In this document: positions 1 through 8,972 of the stretch, piece after piece
How the letters are laid out: each line of letters starts with the position of its first letter
Position numbering within the stretch: the first letter of the stretch is position 1
Assembly: GCF_900100125.1 (NCBI RefSeq)
Contig: NZ_FNEL01000006.1
Span: 1-45,294, forward strand
Origin: Dolosicoccus paucivorans
GTDB taxonomy: Bacteria > Bacillota > Bacilli > Lactobacillales > Aerococcaceae
DNA: 45,294 nt
Direction: 5' to 3'
Program-made: the position numbers and the translations under genes
The notes under the pieces: model-generated
What the model was told of the DNA's origin: nothing
The model's input: the letters and a program-made list of their open reading frames with translations, nothing else
Database searches by the model: none

Positions 1-300
1 TGAAGACTTTCTTAAGGAAGTAACCTTCAAGCGAAATATCATTCCACGTAAATCTCTTAACTACTACACTCCCCTGGAGGTTTTCTTGGCCCATCTTTTG
101 GATCAAACATCTGGATATTATGCCAACCACTTAAGAAATATGGTTTCATCAAGCACCTGACTCCTCAAGAGTCGCTAGCGCTTTTCCTCTTGACCAGCCA
201 GGAGCTTGATGAAGGGAGTTGTTTAAGGTGGTTAGCACAAGTATGTCACCAAGTTCAATCACTCATAATATAGTGTAGAAATTTCTAACTTAAATTGACA
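1..300 (+). mobile_element. IS30-like transposase C-terminal remnant
   Basis: From base 2 an open frame runs to a TGA at 158-160. Its translation contains IIPRKSLNYYTPLEVFLAHL, which resembles the conserved C-terminal RPRK-L-Y-TP-E-F block of IS30-family transposases. A second open frame (about 148-273, containing LTPQESLALFLL) continues in another register, so the tail looks frameshifted or is followed by unrelated sequence. The element's outer end probably lies near 280-303, because the ABC ATPase frame starts right after that point. The 5' part of the element is outside the window. The family call rests on one motif. Confidence 0.55.
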
Positions 301-686
301 ATCGAGATTATTTAAAAGACAAACGCTTTAGCACACTATCTCAAGGTGAACAGCGCCGCGTTTTAATCGGCCGGGCGATGATGAACCAGCCGGATTTACT
401 CATTTTAGATGAACCTTGTACGGGATTAGATATTTTAGCAAGAGAAGATGTACTAGAAATGATTGAAGCGATTCCTCAAAGCGATTGTCATTTACTTTAT
501 GTCACTCATTATATTGAAGAAATAACTGAAGCGATTACTCACGTTTTACTTGTCGCTGACGGTGAAGTAGTCGCTGCGGGTCCTAAAAAAGAAGTGTTAG
601 TGGATGAGTTATTAACCAAAACCTATAAAATTCCGGTGAGTGTAGAATGGAAAAATAACCGTCCGTGGATCACTGTGGAAAGATAA
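294..686 (+). pseudogene. ABC transporter ATPase, 5'-truncated
   Basis: The open frame can be read back to 294, just after a TAA at 291-293. It holds the ABC signature LSQGEQ (residues ~15-20), then Walker B LLILDEP, the D-loop region and the switch histidine in YVTHY. The Walker A half of the nucleotide-binding domain is absent and transposase sequence lies directly upstream, so this appears to be the 3' half of a gene cut by an insertion. The C-terminal tail, with AAGP, a PV-V-W pattern and a final W-TV, resembles stand-alone YlmA/ModF-like ATPases; this assignment is from memory of the family. An internal ATG at 378 could start a 102-residue peptide, but it could not bind ATP normally. Confidence 0.75.
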
Positions 687-709
687 TTAAAAATAATTTA
701 AAATAACCC

Positions 710-736
710 TTGACAAAATGATAATAAGATTATAGA
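710..736 (+). promoter_or_regulatory. Sigma-A promoter of the methionine T-box leader
   Basis: TTGACA at 710-715 is a perfect -35 box. An AT-rich -10 candidate, TATAGA, lies at 731-736 with a short spacing of 15; other -10 choices a few bases away are possible. It sits between the truncated ABC gene and the T-box leader. Confidence 0.6.
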
Positions 737-740
737 ACAA

Positions 741-1050
741 TGATAATCAATCAAATAATTAAAGACATTGAAGAGGAAAGTAGTTGGGATTCTTTTTGAA
801 TAGAGAGCTTCCACGGTGGTGAAAGGAAGTAAAAGATGAACAATGAAAATGGCCTCCGAGTCGGTTCGCTGAACTTTTTGTAAGGTTAACCCGTGTGAGC
901 ACACGTTACCACAGCCAAAGTATGTTAGTACTTGTTGAGGCACTTAATGAAAGTTAAGTGTAAATGTGGGTGGTACCACGTAGATAAATTGTATCTTCGT
1001 CCCTATAGATGTATAGAGTAGTCTGTATATCTATAGGGACTTTTTTATTG
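741..1050 (+). promoter_or_regulatory. T-box riboswitch, probably methionine-specific
   Basis: The leader carries the T-box sequence GGGTGGTACCACG at about 968-980. A strong terminator follows, with arms 999-1010 and 1029-1040 and then TTTTTT. In Stem I, AGAGAG and an apical hairpin (CTTCC / GGAAG) are visible. A GAGG at 773-776 can pair with CCTC at 853-856, and immediately before that helix is ATG (849-851) plus G, the expected place for the specifier codon. An AUG specifier fits the downstream methionine-synthase-like gene. Uncharged tRNA-Met should switch the leader to the antiterminator form. The specifier choice is inference from geometry. Confidence 0.88.
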
Positions 1051-1119
1051 GTTAATTTTAATCGCCATTTGATTGATAGTGATTGTTGTATAATTCGATG
1101 ATATTAGGAGGAAAATAAA

Positions 1120-2238
1120 ATGACTCAACATGCACCATTTCGTTATGATATTGTAGGAAGTTACTTAAGACCTGACACACTCAAAAAAGCCCGTCAAGAA
1201 CATGAAGAAGGAAAATTAGACTACGAGGGTTTGCGCCGAATTGAAGATGAAGCGATTGTTGATTTAATTAAAAAACAAGTCGATGCAGGCTTGAAATCAA
1301 TTACAGACGGTGAATTCCGTCGCAGTTGGTGGCATTTAGACTTCTTTTGGGGATTAAAGGGTGTTGAAAAAGTCTTAGGAGACGGCGGTTACCAATTCCA
1401 TGATAAAGTGACTCGCGCAGAAACTGCCCGCTTAAATGGCAAAGTGAGTGGCGAAAACCATCCATTTGTGGATGACTATAAGTTTTTAAAAGCAAATACC
1501 CCTGAAGGTGTTGAAGCTCGCCAAACAATCCCGGCACCGGCTCAATTTATTGCCGAGTTGGAACGACCTGAAAATATTGAGTTGACAACAAAATATTACT
1601 CCAACTTCGATGATTTAGTAGAAGACATCGCAACGGCTTACGCCCAAGTAGCAAAGGACTTATATGATGCAGGGCTTCGCACGTTGCAAATCGATGACTG
1701 TACATGGGGCATGTTAGCAGGAAAACAATCAGGAGTGGCGATTCCAAATGGCACAGTCATTGAAGAAAATGAAGCCGCTAAAGCATTATATGTTAAAGCC
1801 AATAATGCGTTTATTGCTAAATTACCGAAAGACTTAGTCGTCACCACTCATGTCTGTCGCGGAAACTACAATTCATCGTGGGCATCTAAAGGAGCTTATG
1901 ATAGTGTGGCGACTCCTTTATTTGATGAAGAAAATGTATCAGCTTATTACTTAGAATACGACACCGACCGTTCAGGCGGCTTTGAGCCTTTAGCTAAAGT
2001 AACCCCTGGTAAAAAAGTTGTTTTAGGGCTCGTCACTTCTAAAAACGGAACATTAGAAAATCGTGAAGATATTATTGCCCGTATTAAAGAAGCGAGCCGA
2101 TACGTTCCTTTAGAAGACCTTTATTTAAGTACTCAATGTGGTTTTGCTTCCACTGAAGAAGGAAATATCTTAACTGAAGATGATCAATGGGCTAAAATTG
2201 CCTTAGTAAAATCTATCGCAGAAGAAGTATGGTCTTAA
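1120..2238 (+). CDS. MetE C-terminal-family methyltransferase (YxjG/YxjH type)
   Basis: This 372-residue protein matches the single-barrel relatives of cobalamin-independent methionine synthase, which lack the N-terminal half of MetE. The likely zinc ligands are in THVCRGN (~residues 244-250) and STQCGF (~residues 338-343); an early GSYLRP motif is also typical. It probably transfers a methyl group to homocysteine or a related thiol in the cytoplasm to make methionine. The methyl donor cannot be read from sequence. AGGAGG precedes the ATG at normal distance. Expression should be controlled by the methionine T-box directly upstream, and a terminator follows, so it is monocistronic. Confidence 0.85.
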   Translation: MTQHAPFRYDIVGSYLRPDTLKKARQEHEEGKLDYEGLRRIEDEAIVDLIKKQVDAGLKSITDGEFRRSWWHLDFFWGLKGVEKVLGDGGYQFHDKVTRAETARLNGKVSGENHPFVDDYKFLKANTPEGVEARQTIPAPAQFIAELERPENIELTTKYYSNFDDLVEDIATAYAQVAKDLYDAGLRTLQIDDCTWGMLAGKQSGVAIPNGTVIEENEAAKALYVKANNAFIAKLPKDLVVTTHVCRGNYNSSWASKGAYDSVATPLFDEENVSAYYLEYDTDRSGGFEPLAKVTPGKKVVLGLVTSKNGTLENREDIIARIKEASRYVPLEDLYLSTQCGFASTEEGNILTEDDQWAKIALVKSIAEEVWS

Positions 2239-2255
2239 TTAATAATAAAACAATA

Positions 2256-2300
2256 ACACCTTTAAAACCTTTATGTCTAAGGTTTTAGAGGTGTTTTGTT
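2256..2300 (+). terminator. Rho-independent terminator after the MetE-like gene
   Basis: AACACCTTTAAAACCTT (from ~2256) pairs with AAGGTTTTAGAGGTGTT (to ~2295) around a short loop, followed by a T-rich tract. It separates the methyltransferase gene from the leu leader. Confidence 0.8.
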
Positions 2301-2351
2301 ATCTTTATACAACAGTTTAAAATTAATTGTGAATAAATTTCATTAAAAATG

Positions 2352-2380
2352 TTGACTTTAAATGTGAGTTAGATTAGTAT
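2352..2380 (+). promoter_or_regulatory. Promoter of the leu operon
   Basis: TTGACT (2352-2357) and TAGTAT (2375-2380) are separated by exactly 17 bases. Transcription would begin near 2387, about 40 bases before the leader peptide ATG. Confidence 0.75.
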
Positions 2381-2426
2381 TGTAAATAAGATTACTAATC
2401 ATTTATTTAGAAAAGGAGAAAAAATC

Positions 2427-2498
2427 ATGTTTAATACATTGTTATTACAATTGAATATTTTATTATTAAACAGTGATTTATACTTTTCTAATCTATGA
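2427..2498 (+). CDS. Leucine-rich leader peptide of the leu operon
   Basis: A 23-codon ORF starts at ATG 2427 behind an excellent ribosome site (AAAAGGAG at 2411-2418) and stops at TGA 2496-2498. Nine of its 23 residues are leucine, including two LLL runs (codons TTG TTA TTA at 2439-2447 and TTA TTA TTA at 2460-2468). It precedes competing hairpins and leuA. This is the signature of ribosome-mediated attenuation: shortage of charged leucyl-tRNA would stall the ribosome on these codons. The peptide itself probably has no other role. Confidence 0.85.
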   Translation: MFNTLLLQLNILLLNSDLYFSNL

Positions 2499-2516
2499 GG
2501 CTGTTTTAATTTGTGG

Positions 2517-2650
2517 TGCCTACATGGATAGAAATTCCAAGTAGGTCATCCCAGTTAGAAAGCAATAGATTATATGTTTAACATATACCATTGAACTACT
2601 TACCGGATATAACGACCTAACTTGGAACCGTTCTGAGTTAGGTCTTTTAT
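2517..2650 (+). promoter_or_regulatory. Leucine attenuator with terminator/antiterminator
   Basis: Four segments can pair in alternative ways: (1) CCTACATGG near 2519-2527, (2) CCAAGTAGGTC near 2538-2548, (3) GACCTAACTTGG at 2614-2625 and (4) AGTTAGGTC at 2636-2644 followed by TTTT. Segments 3:4 form the terminator. Segments 2:3 are almost perfectly complementary and would be the antiterminator. Segments 1:2 form a competing stem with one mismatch. In addition, CTTTTCTAA at the end of the leader ORF can pair with TTAGAAAG around 2555-2562, which could couple ribosome position to folding. Exact boundaries are by eye. Confidence 0.8.
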
Positions 2651-2671
2651 TATTATGTAAGGAGAATCTAA

Positions 2672-4174
2672 ATGAAAAAGATAGAGTTTTTTGATACAAC
2701 CCTACGTGACGGGGAACAAACTCCAGGGGTTAACTTTAATACCACTGAGAAAGTTGAACTCGCTAAACAACTTGAACGTTGGGGTGTGGATGTTATTGAA
2801 GCCGGTTTTCCGGTGACTTCTCAAGGAGACTTTGAAGCAGTTCAAGCGATTAGTCGTACGTTAAAAAGAGCTCGTGTAGGTGGGTTAGCTCGCTGTGTTA
2901 AACGAGATATTGATGTTGCTTATGAAGCACTAAAAGATGCGCCTAATAAACAAATTCATGTCTTTATCGCGACAAGCCCAATTCACCGCGAATATAAGTT
3001 GAATATGACAAAAGAAGAAATTCTAGAACGCGTCAAAGAATACGTGACTTACGCTAAGACATTATTCGAACATGTTCAATTTTCACCTGAAGATGCAACA
3101 CGCACGGAGTGGGATTATTTAGCAAAAGTCGTTGAAACAGCGATTCAAGCCGGCGCCACAGTGATTAATATCCCCGATACGGTCGGTTATACTAACCCAA
3201 CTGAATACGGCAATTTATTCAAATATTTACAAGAAAATGTTCCAAGCTTTGACCAAGCCGTCTTTTCATCCCATTGTCATGATGATTTAGGAATGGCTGT
3301 AGCTAATGCGCTAGCCGCAATTGAAAATGGTGCCCTTCGTGTAGAAGGAACAGTGAATGGCATTGGTGAGCGAGCGGGTAATACGGCTTTAGAAGAAGTT
3401 GCGGTGACATTAAAAATTCGTGAACAATACTACCAAGCTGAAAGTAACATTGATCTAAAAGAAACAAAGCGTACAAGTAGTTTAGTCAGTCGTTTATCGG
3501 GAATGATGGTTCCTAAAAATAAAGCCGTCGTGGGCGGAAATGCTTTTGCTCATGAATCAGGTATTCACCAAGATGGGGTCTTGAAAAACCCAGAAACCTA
3601 CGAAATTATTACGCCACAAATGGTTGGGGTTGAAACAAACGAATTACCTCTTGGCAAACTATCCGGTCGTCATGCCTTTGTCGATCGTATGGAAAGTCTA
3701 GGCTATGATACGTCAGATTCGCAGCTGATTGATGAGCTATTTAATAACTTTAAAGATTTAGCTGATCGCAAACAACATGTGACTAACTCAGATTTACATG
3801 CGATTATGCTAGGTAAAGTGGCCGAAGAAGCCGCGCGTTATGAATTAAGACGTCTACAAGTTCTACAAATTAATGATTATGAACACGTCGCAACGGTTGT
3901 TATTAATGAAAAGGATAACGCAGAAGCCGTTAAACAAGACTCAGGTACGGGACCGGGATCTGTAGAAGCGATTTACAGTACAATTAACAAGATTTTAGAA
4001 ACAGACTATAAATTACTTGAATATTCCATTGAAGCTATTACCGCAGGAAGTGACTCCCAAGCTCAAGTGCATGTTCAAATCGAAAGTCCAGAAGGCGATA
4101 AGTTTTATGGAATGGGCGTTGATTCCGACGTTCTAGCGGCATCAGCTAAAGCTTATTTACAAGCTATTCGCTAA
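2672..4174 (+). CDS. leuA: 2-isopropylmalate synthase
   Basis: LeuA condenses acetyl-CoA with 2-oxoisovalerate, the first committed step of leucine synthesis, in the cytoplasm. The 500-residue length includes the N-terminal HMGL-like barrel and the C-terminal allosteric domain that normally mediates leucine feedback inhibition. The barrel starts with [14 protein letters not shown] (residues ~6-19), has the metal-binding HCH at ~201-203 and NGIGERAGN at ~229-237. AAGGAG lies upstream of the ATG at 2672, just after the attenuator. It is the first structural gene of leuABCD, so it should be controlled both by attenuation and by feedback. LeuA and not a citramalate or homocitrate synthase is supported by the adjacent leuBCD. 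Confidence 0.96.
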   Translation: MKKIEFFDTTLRDGEQTPGVNFNTTEKVELAKQLERWGVDVIEAGFPVTSQGDFEAVQAISRTLKRARVGGLARCVKRDIDVAYEALKDAPNKQIHVFIATSPIHREYKLNMTKEEILERVKEYVTYAKTLFEHVQFSPEDATRTEWDYLAKVVETAIQAGATVINIPDTVGYTNPTEYGNLFKYLQENVPSFDQAVFSSHCHDDLGMAVANALAAIENGALRVEGTVNGIGERAGNTALEEVAVTLKIREQYYQAESNIDLKETKRTSSLVSRLSGMMVPKNKAVVGGNAFAHESGIHQDGVLKNPETYEIITPQMVGVETNELPLGKLSGRHAFVDRMESLGYDTSDSQLIDELFNNFKDLADRKQHVTNSDLHAIMLGKVAEEAARYELRRLQVLQINDYEHVATVVINEKDNAEAVKQDSGTGPGSVEAIYSTINKILETDYKLLEYSIEAITAGSDSQAQVHVQIESPEGDKFYGMGVDSDVLAASAKAYLQAIR

Positions 4175-4199
4175 TTCAACTAATAAAGGAGGTCAGTCA

Positions 4200-5261
4200 A
4201 TGACACATATTGTTGTTCTTCCAGGAGATGGGATTGGACCAGAAATTACTAAAAGTGCGTTAGATATTTTACGCGCTGCCCTTGAAGTCACCGGCCAAGA
4301 AGATATATACAGTTTTAGTGAACATTGGATCGGGGGAGCAGGGATTGATGCTGTCAATGATCCTTGTCCCCAAGAGACCATTGAAGCGTGTAAGAAAGCC
4401 GATGGAATTTTACTAGGAGCCATTGGCGGGCCACAATGGGAGAAAGCACCTAAAACACCTGAAATGGGACTACTGCAGTTGCGTCAATCCTTAGAACTTT
4501 ACGCCAACGTTCGACCGACTCAAGTAAGAGACGAACTCGTTCATCTATCTCCTTTAAAAGAAGAAATTGTTAAAGGAACGGATTTCGTGATGTTTCGTGA
4601 ACTGATCGGTGGTTTATACTTTGGGAAACCAAAGTATTATACCGATGAAGAAGCTTTTGACACGATGTATTATAGCCGAGAATCCATTGAACGAATTGTC
4701 CGTCAAGGTTTTGAGATGGCGATGAAACGTCGTAAGAAGTTAGCATCTATCGATAAAGCCAACGTTCTAGCCAATAGTAAATTGTGGCGTCAAATTGTCC
4801 AAGAAAACAGTAAAGAATATCCCAAAGTGGATGTGGAATATTTATATGTCGACGCTGCCGCGATGAAATTGATTGCTAATCCAAGAGACTTTGATGTGAT
4901 TGTAACGGAAAACTTATTTGGAGACATTTTAAGTGATGAAGCGTCTATGTTACCAGGCTCTTTAGGACTTTCACCAAGTGCTAGTTACAGCGCCAATGGA
5001 CCAAGTTTATATGAACCTATTCATGGTTCAGCGCCGGATATAGCAGGCCAAGATAAAGCTAACCCATTATCAATGATTTTATCGGTGACGATGATGTTAA
5101 AAGAATCTTTTGCCGAAGACAAGTTAGCTCAGTGGATTGAAGAAGTCACTTTTTCAGCGATTGAAGACGGCTTTTTACCGGGCGATTTAGGTGGCACGAC
5201 TTCAACATCTACTTTAACAAAAGAAATTATTAATCGCTTGAAGAAAGGAGCGAGTCATTAG
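4200..5261 (+). CDS. leuB: 3-isopropylmalate dehydrogenase
   Basis: LeuB oxidises and decarboxylates 3-isopropylmalate with NAD+ to give 2-oxoisocaproate, the direct precursor of leucine. The 353-residue protein begins with PGDGIGPE and contains the family's substrate/metal region ([16 protein letters not shown], then [14 protein letters not shown]) and the NAD-binding [10 protein letters not shown] near the C-terminus. AAAGGAGG precedes the ATG 25 bases after leuA. Its stop codon TAG overlaps the GTG start of leuC by one base, implying translational coupling within the operon. Confidence 0.96.
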   Translation: MTHIVVLPGDGIGPEITKSALDILRAALEVTGQEDIYSFSEHWIGGAGIDAVNDPCPQETIEACKKADGILLGAIGGPQWEKAPKTPEMGLLQLRQSLELYANVRPTQVRDELVHLSPLKEEIVKGTDFVMFRELIGGLYFGKPKYYTDEEAFDTMYYSRESIERIVRQGFEMAMKRRKKLASIDKANVLANSKLWRQIVQENSKEYPKVDVEYLYVDAAAMKLIANPRDFDVIVTENLFGDILSDEASMLPGSLGLSPSASYSANGPSLYEPIHGSAPDIAGQDKANPLSMILSVTMMLKESFAEDKLAQWIEEVTFSAIEDGFLPGDLGGTTSTSTLTKEIINRLKKGASH

Positions 5262-6667
5262 TGGGGAAAACATTATTTGATAAATTATGGGATCAACACG
5301 TTTTAGCTGGGGAAGAAGGAGAAGCGCAACTGTTATATGTCGACCTTCATTTAATTCATGAAGTAACCTCTCCTCAAGGATTTGAAAGCTTACGTCTTGC
5401 TGGTAGACCGCTCCGCGCACCAGAAAAGACGCTAGCAACCATTGATCATAACGTTCCGACGAAGGATATTTTTAATATTCGTGACTTAATTGCGGAAAAA
5501 CAAATCGAAACCCTTCAAAAAAACTGCCAAGATTTTGGCGTGGAACTATTAGATAATGGCGACGATTATCAAGGGATTGTGCATATGATTGGCCCTGAAC
5601 AAGGTATTACGCAACCAGGAAAGACCATTGTTTGTGGAGACTCTCATACAGCGTCTCACGGAGCCTTTGGTACGATTGCTTTTGGAATTGGTTCTTCAGA
5701 AGTCGAGCATGTGTTTGCGACTCAATGTATTTGGCAAAAGAAACCTAAGAATTTAGGAGTGAAAGTAACGGGCCAACTACAACCTGGAGTGTATTCCAAA
5801 GACATTATTTTACATTTAATTAGTGAATACGGAACCGATTTTGGAACAGGCTATGCCTTAGAATTTTTCGGTCCGACGATTGAAGATTTATCAATGGAAG
5901 CGCGCATTACTTTATGTAATATGGCCATTGAATTTGGTGCAAAATTTGGTGTGATCCGTCCCGATGAGAAGACCATTGACTATTTAAAAGACCGCCCTCA
6001 TTCTCCTAAAAATTGGGATGAAGCGGTGGAATATTGGAAGACGCTTAAATCCGATGAAAATGCTCATTATGATGAACTCTTAGAAATTGACGTCACTGAT
6101 TTGTCTCCTTACGTTACTTGGGGGACCACCCCAGCAATGGGATTGCCTTATGAAGCAAGTTTTCCTAATGTGAGAGACCATAGTGATGAACGTGCGTATG
6201 AATACATGGATTTAAAGCCAGGAATGACCTTTGATGAAATTCCTCTATCTTATGTATTTATTGGCTCTTGTACTAACTCACGCATCGAAGACTTAATTGA
6301 AGGAGCTAAGTATCTTAAAGGTCGTAAAGTCGCCCCTCATATTGACGCTTATATTGTTCCAGGAAGTCGTCAAGTAAAACTTCAAGCAGAAGAAATGGGA
6401 CTAGCTCAACAATACATCGACGCAGGGTTTAAATGGCGTGAACCGGGGTGTTCAAGTTGTATCGCAATGAACGGAGATATTATCCCGCCTAAAAAACATT
6501 GTGCTTCAACGACCAACCGTAACTTTGAAGGCCGACAAGGACCTGAATCTAGAACCCATTTATGTAGCCCAGCGATGGCTGTGTTAGCTGCTGTTAAGGG
6601 GCACTTTTACGATACACGACGAGACGATCAGGAGGTGGCACCGGATGGAACCATTTACAGTGCATAA
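5261..6667 (+). CDS. leuC: 3-isopropylmalate dehydratase large subunit
   Basis: LeuC with LeuD isomerises 2- to 3-isopropylmalate. It is an aconitase-type protein whose [4Fe-4S] cluster would be held by Cys337 (GSCTNSR), Cys397 and Cys400 (PGCSSC); DSHT near the start and NRNFEGRQG late are also family signatures. At 468 residues it has normal length. The start is a GTG at 5261 overlapping the leuB stop (TAGTG) behind AAAGGAG. The 3' end overlaps leuD by 23 bases, consistent with production of the two subunits together. Confidence 0.96.
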   Translation: MGKTLFDKLWDQHVLAGEEGEAQLLYVDLHLIHEVTSPQGFESLRLAGRPLRAPEKTLATIDHNVPTKDIFNIRDLIAEKQIETLQKNCQDFGVELLDNGDDYQGIVHMIGPEQGITQPGKTIVCGDSHTASHGAFGTIAFGIGSSEVEHVFATQCIWQKKPKNLGVKVTGQLQPGVYSKDIILHLISEYGTDFGTGYALEFFGPTIEDLSMEARITLCNMAIEFGAKFGVIRPDEKTIDYLKDRPHSPKNWDEAVEYWKTLKSDENAHYDELLEIDVTDLSPYVTWGTTPAMGLPYEASFPNVRDHSDERAYEYMDLKPGMTFDEIPLSYVFIGSCTNSRIEDLIEGAKYLKGRKVAPHIDAYIVPGSRQVKLQAEEMGLAQQYIDAGFKWREPGCSSCIAMNGDIIPPKKHCASTTNRNFEGRQGPESRTHLCSPAMAVLAAVKGHFYDTRRDDQEVAPDGTIYSA

Positions 6668-7256
6668 AGGAACGACCGTTTCTTTAATGGAAGACAATAT
6701 TAATACAGACCAATTGTTACCTAGTCGCTATTTAAGTCGAATTGAAAAGACAGGTTACGGTGAGTTTTTATTTGACAACTGGCGGTATGATATTGATTTT
6801 AAAACAGGTGCGAAAACGCCTAAACCGGACTTTCCTTTAAATAAACCGGACCGTCAAGGAGCGTCTATTTTAATTACCGGAGATAACTTTGCGGGAGGTT
6901 CTTCAAGAGAACACGCCGTTTGGGCGCTCGATGATTACGGTTTTCGCGTCGTCATTGCGGGAGGATTTTCAGATATTTTCTATATGAACAGTTTGAAAAA
7001 TGGCTTACTCGCTTTGACATTACCGCAAAAAGACCGAGACCGATTAGCTAAGCTAAAAGGCGATGAGGAGTTAACCGTCGACTTAGTCGAACAACAAGTT
7101 CGCTTAGGCGATGAAGTGTTTCCGTTTCATATTGCCGAAGAATGGCGTCATAAGCTACTTCACGGCATTGACGATATAACAGAAACAATGGAACACGAAG
7201 AGGCGATCACTGCCTATGAGAAAAAGTGGAATCAATTTTATGGAATTAATGAATAA
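6645..7256 (+). CDS. leuD: 3-isopropylmalate dehydratase small subunit
   Basis: LeuD is the swivel-domain subunit that completes the isopropylmalate isomerase active site with LeuC. It is 203 residues with the early [12 protein letters not shown] motif and the conserved [15 protein letters not shown] (~residues 82-96). The gene begins inside the end of leuC behind AGGAGGTGG. It is the last leu enzyme gene; a YrdC-family gene follows after only a few bases. Confidence 0.96.
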   Translation: MEPFTVHKGTTVSLMEDNINTDQLLPSRYLSRIEKTGYGEFLFDNWRYDIDFKTGAKTPKPDFPLNKPDRQGASILITGDNFAGGSSREHAVWALDDYGFRVVIAGGFSDIFYMNSLKNGLLALTLPQKDRDRLAKLKGDEELTVDLVEQQVRLGDEVFPFHIAEEWRHKLLHGIDDITETMEHEEAITAYEKKWNQFYGINE

Positions 7257-7273
7257 AAATGGAGGAATATAAA

Positions 7274-8056
7274 ATGACACAACAACGAATGAAATGGAAT
7301 GGCGGAGTACAACAAGAAGCAGTGGATCTACTATTAGGAGACGGCGGGGCAATTGTTTGTCCTACTAAAGTAGGGTACATTGTTGGAACAAGTGACTATA
7401 AAGGATTAGAGCGTAAATTCGAAATGAAACACCGCGCACGTAATAAACCAGGCGTTGTTCTTGTTGGATCGATGGATCAACTACGTGAAATCGCTGAAAT
7501 GACACCAGAAATTGAAGATCTATACCAAAAATGTTGGGATAGTGACGCACTCCTTGGATGTATTTTACCTTGGAAAGAAAGCGGTAAGAAATATATTCCA
7601 GCTGACGGATCAGAAGAACTCATGACCGACGTATTAGGGACAAGCTGTTTTGTCATTAAATTCGGTGTACCCGGTGAAAAAATTGCGAAAGCGATGTGGG
7701 ATCAAGACAAACGTCTAATGTTTGCTTCTTCAGCCAACCCATCAGGTAAAGGAAACCGTGGTATGGTTGAATACATTGGTGAAGACATTGAAAATGCAGC
7801 AGACTTAATCATTGAAGGTAATGACTACGTCGCATCAATCCAACCAGACAAAACCGTTGAAACGCGTTATGAGCAAGGGGTTATGGTTTCTTTTGTTGAC
7901 GAAGAAGGAAAGCTTGTTCCGCGTCAAAAACCAACAGACCGTTCAACTTCCCCTTGTCCTGTTTTAATTCGTAAAGGATTAGACGTTGACGAAATTATGG
8001 GTTATTTAGCTGAAAGCTGGAACTCATGGGATTACCGTCACGGTCAATATTACTAA
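7274..8056 (+). CDS. Divergent YrdC/Sua5/YciO-family protein
   Basis: The best start is ATG 7274, because GGAGGAA at 7261-7267 is then correctly spaced; the in-frame ATG at 7259 overlaps that ribosome site. The 260-residue product has the YrdC fold signatures CPTKVGYIVGT (~residues 33-43), a basic KHRARNKPGVV segment and SSANPSG in the second half. Known relatives make threonylcarbamoyl-AMP for tRNA t6A. This one departs from the usual PTDTVYGL motif and lacks the Sua5 C-terminal domain, so it may be a paralogue with another substrate. It sits 17 bases behind leuD and likely shares the leu transcript, which is unexplained. Confidence 0.7.
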   Translation: MTQQRMKWNGGVQQEAVDLLLGDGGAIVCPTKVGYIVGTSDYKGLERKFEMKHRARNKPGVVLVGSMDQLREIAEMTPEIEDLYQKCWDSDALLGCILPWKESGKKYIPADGSEELMTDVLGTSCFVIKFGVPGEKIAKAMWDQDKRLMFASSANPSGKGNRGMVEYIGEDIENAADLIIEGNDYVASIQPDKTVETRYEQGVMVSFVDEEGKLVPRQKPTDRSTSPCPVLIRKGLDVDEIMGYLAESWNSWDYRHGQYY

Positions 8057-8074
8057 AAAGTAAGCCATCAATGG

Positions 8075-8107
8075 GATCGCACCAACATCTAGTTTGATGC
8101 GATTTTC
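8075..8107 (+). terminator. Terminator of the leu operon
   Basis: ATCGCACCAA (from 8076) pairs with TTGATGCGAT (to 8103) with one mismatch, followed by a TTTT-containing tract. It closes the leuABCD-YrdC unit. Confidence 0.65.
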
Positions 8108-8164
8108 CTTATTTTAATTGCGAAATGCTTAAAATCAATAAAAACCACAGGATCCGTTGATAAA

Positions 8165-8204
8165 GATCAAATTTACGCTAGCTTTCTTGCGTAATTTTTG
8201 ATAT
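8165..8204 (+). repeat. Hairpin overlapping the rplY promoter
   Basis: GATCAAATTTACGC and GCGTAATTTTTGAT form a long imperfect stem with a 10-base loop and end in a T-rich stretch. It could be a second, back-up terminator. Its 3' arm contains the -35 box of the following promoter. Confidence 0.55.
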
Positions 8205-8226
8205 TATAACGTGTGTGCGATATTAT
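8198..8226 (+). promoter_or_regulatory. Promoter of rplY/ctc
   Basis: TTGATA (8198-8203) and TATTAT (8221-8226) are 17 bases apart. Transcription would start near 8233, so the coding start must be the ATG at 8277. No sigma-B-type promoter was recognised. Confidence 0.75.
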
Positions 8227-8276
8227 CAATAAAATTATTGGTAATCATTATATTTAAAAAGGAGACAAAAGTACTT

Positions 8277-8900
8277 ATGAAATTAAATGCTAAATTAAGA
8301 ACTGAAGTAGGTACAGGCGCAGCACGTCGCGATCGTCGTGCAGGGTTAGTTCCTGTATCAATGTATGGTGAAGGTAAAGAAGCCGTCTCATTATTAGTTG
8401 ACCGCCGCGAATTCGAAAACTTATTAAGAACCGAAGGTGAAAACGCGGTATTCGAAGTAGAATACGATGGAAACACTCAAACAGTTTTCATGAAGTCTTT
8501 CGAACGTGCAGCATTAAAAGATGTCATTTACGATATCGAATTACAAGCAATTTCTGCTGACCAACGTCTTGAGGTTGAAGTTCCTGTTCACGTTATTAAC
8601 GATGATACAATTAAAGTGGGAATTGTTAACCTTGTTCGTGACGCAGTGCTTGTTTCTGCTAAAGCAACAGCGATTCCATCACACTTTACAGTAGACGTTG
8701 AAGGAATGGAAATCGGTGACTTACGCGCTATGTCTGATTTAGAGTTACCAGAAGGTGTTGAATCTCTAGAAGAAGCAGACGAAACAGTGGTTACAGTAAC
8801 AGCTCCAGAAGAAGAACCAGAAGATGTGGATCCAGATGCTGAAGTTGCTGAACCAGAAGTTATCGGCAAATCTGACGATAACGAAGAAGACGCTGAATAA
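8277..8900 (+). CDS. rplY: 50S ribosomal protein L25, two-domain (TL5/Ctc) type
   Basis: The product (207 residues from ATG 8277) has an N-terminal L25 domain that binds 5S rRNA, followed by the C-terminal beta domain of the TL5/Ctc form and a very acidic tail rich in E and D from ~residue 165. GGAG at 8261-8264 sets the start. An in-frame ATG at 8211 lies inside the promoter and is rejected. In Bacillus the homologue Ctc is a general stress protein. Here a vegetative-type promoter is seen, so constitutive expression is more likely. A strong terminator follows. Confidence 0.92.
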   Translation: MKLNAKLRTEVGTGAARRDRRAGLVPVSMYGEGKEAVSLLVDRREFENLLRTEGENAVFEVEYDGNTQTVFMKSFERAALKDVIYDIELQAISADQRLEVEVPVHVINDDTIKVGIVNLVRDAVLVSAKATAIPSHFTVDVEGMEIGDLRAMSDLELPEGVESLEEADETVVTVTAPEEEPEDVDPDAEVAEPEVIGKSDDNEEDAE

Positions 8901-8921
8901 TTTAATTCAAGCTATTAGAAG

Positions 8922-8948
8922 CCACTTACCTTTAGGTAAGTGGTTTTT
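8922..8948 (+). terminator. Terminator after rplY
   Basis: CCACTTACC TTTA GGTAAGTGG followed by TTTTT is a perfect 9-bp stem. Only about 14 bases separate it from the queG ribosome site. Confidence 0.9.
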
Positions 8949-8972
8949 GTTTTAACATAAAAGGAGGACGCG

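Noticed and set aside
698-943. Minus-strand reading frame opposite the methionine T-box
   Set aside because: No ribosome site and no recognisable protein; the stretch is fully explained as a structured leader RNA.
7259-7273. ATG at 7259 as start of the YrdC-family gene
   Set aside because: This ATG overlaps the GGAGG that serves the ATG at 7274; nothing upstream of it looks like a ribosome site.
8211-8276. An upstream ATG extending L25 by 22 codons
   Set aside because: It falls between the -35 and -10 boxes of the gene's own promoter, so it would not be transcribed.
8588-8869. Ser-rich minus-strand frame opposite the L25 acidic tail
   Set aside because: A composition artefact of the acidic coding sequence on the plus strand; no ribosome site.
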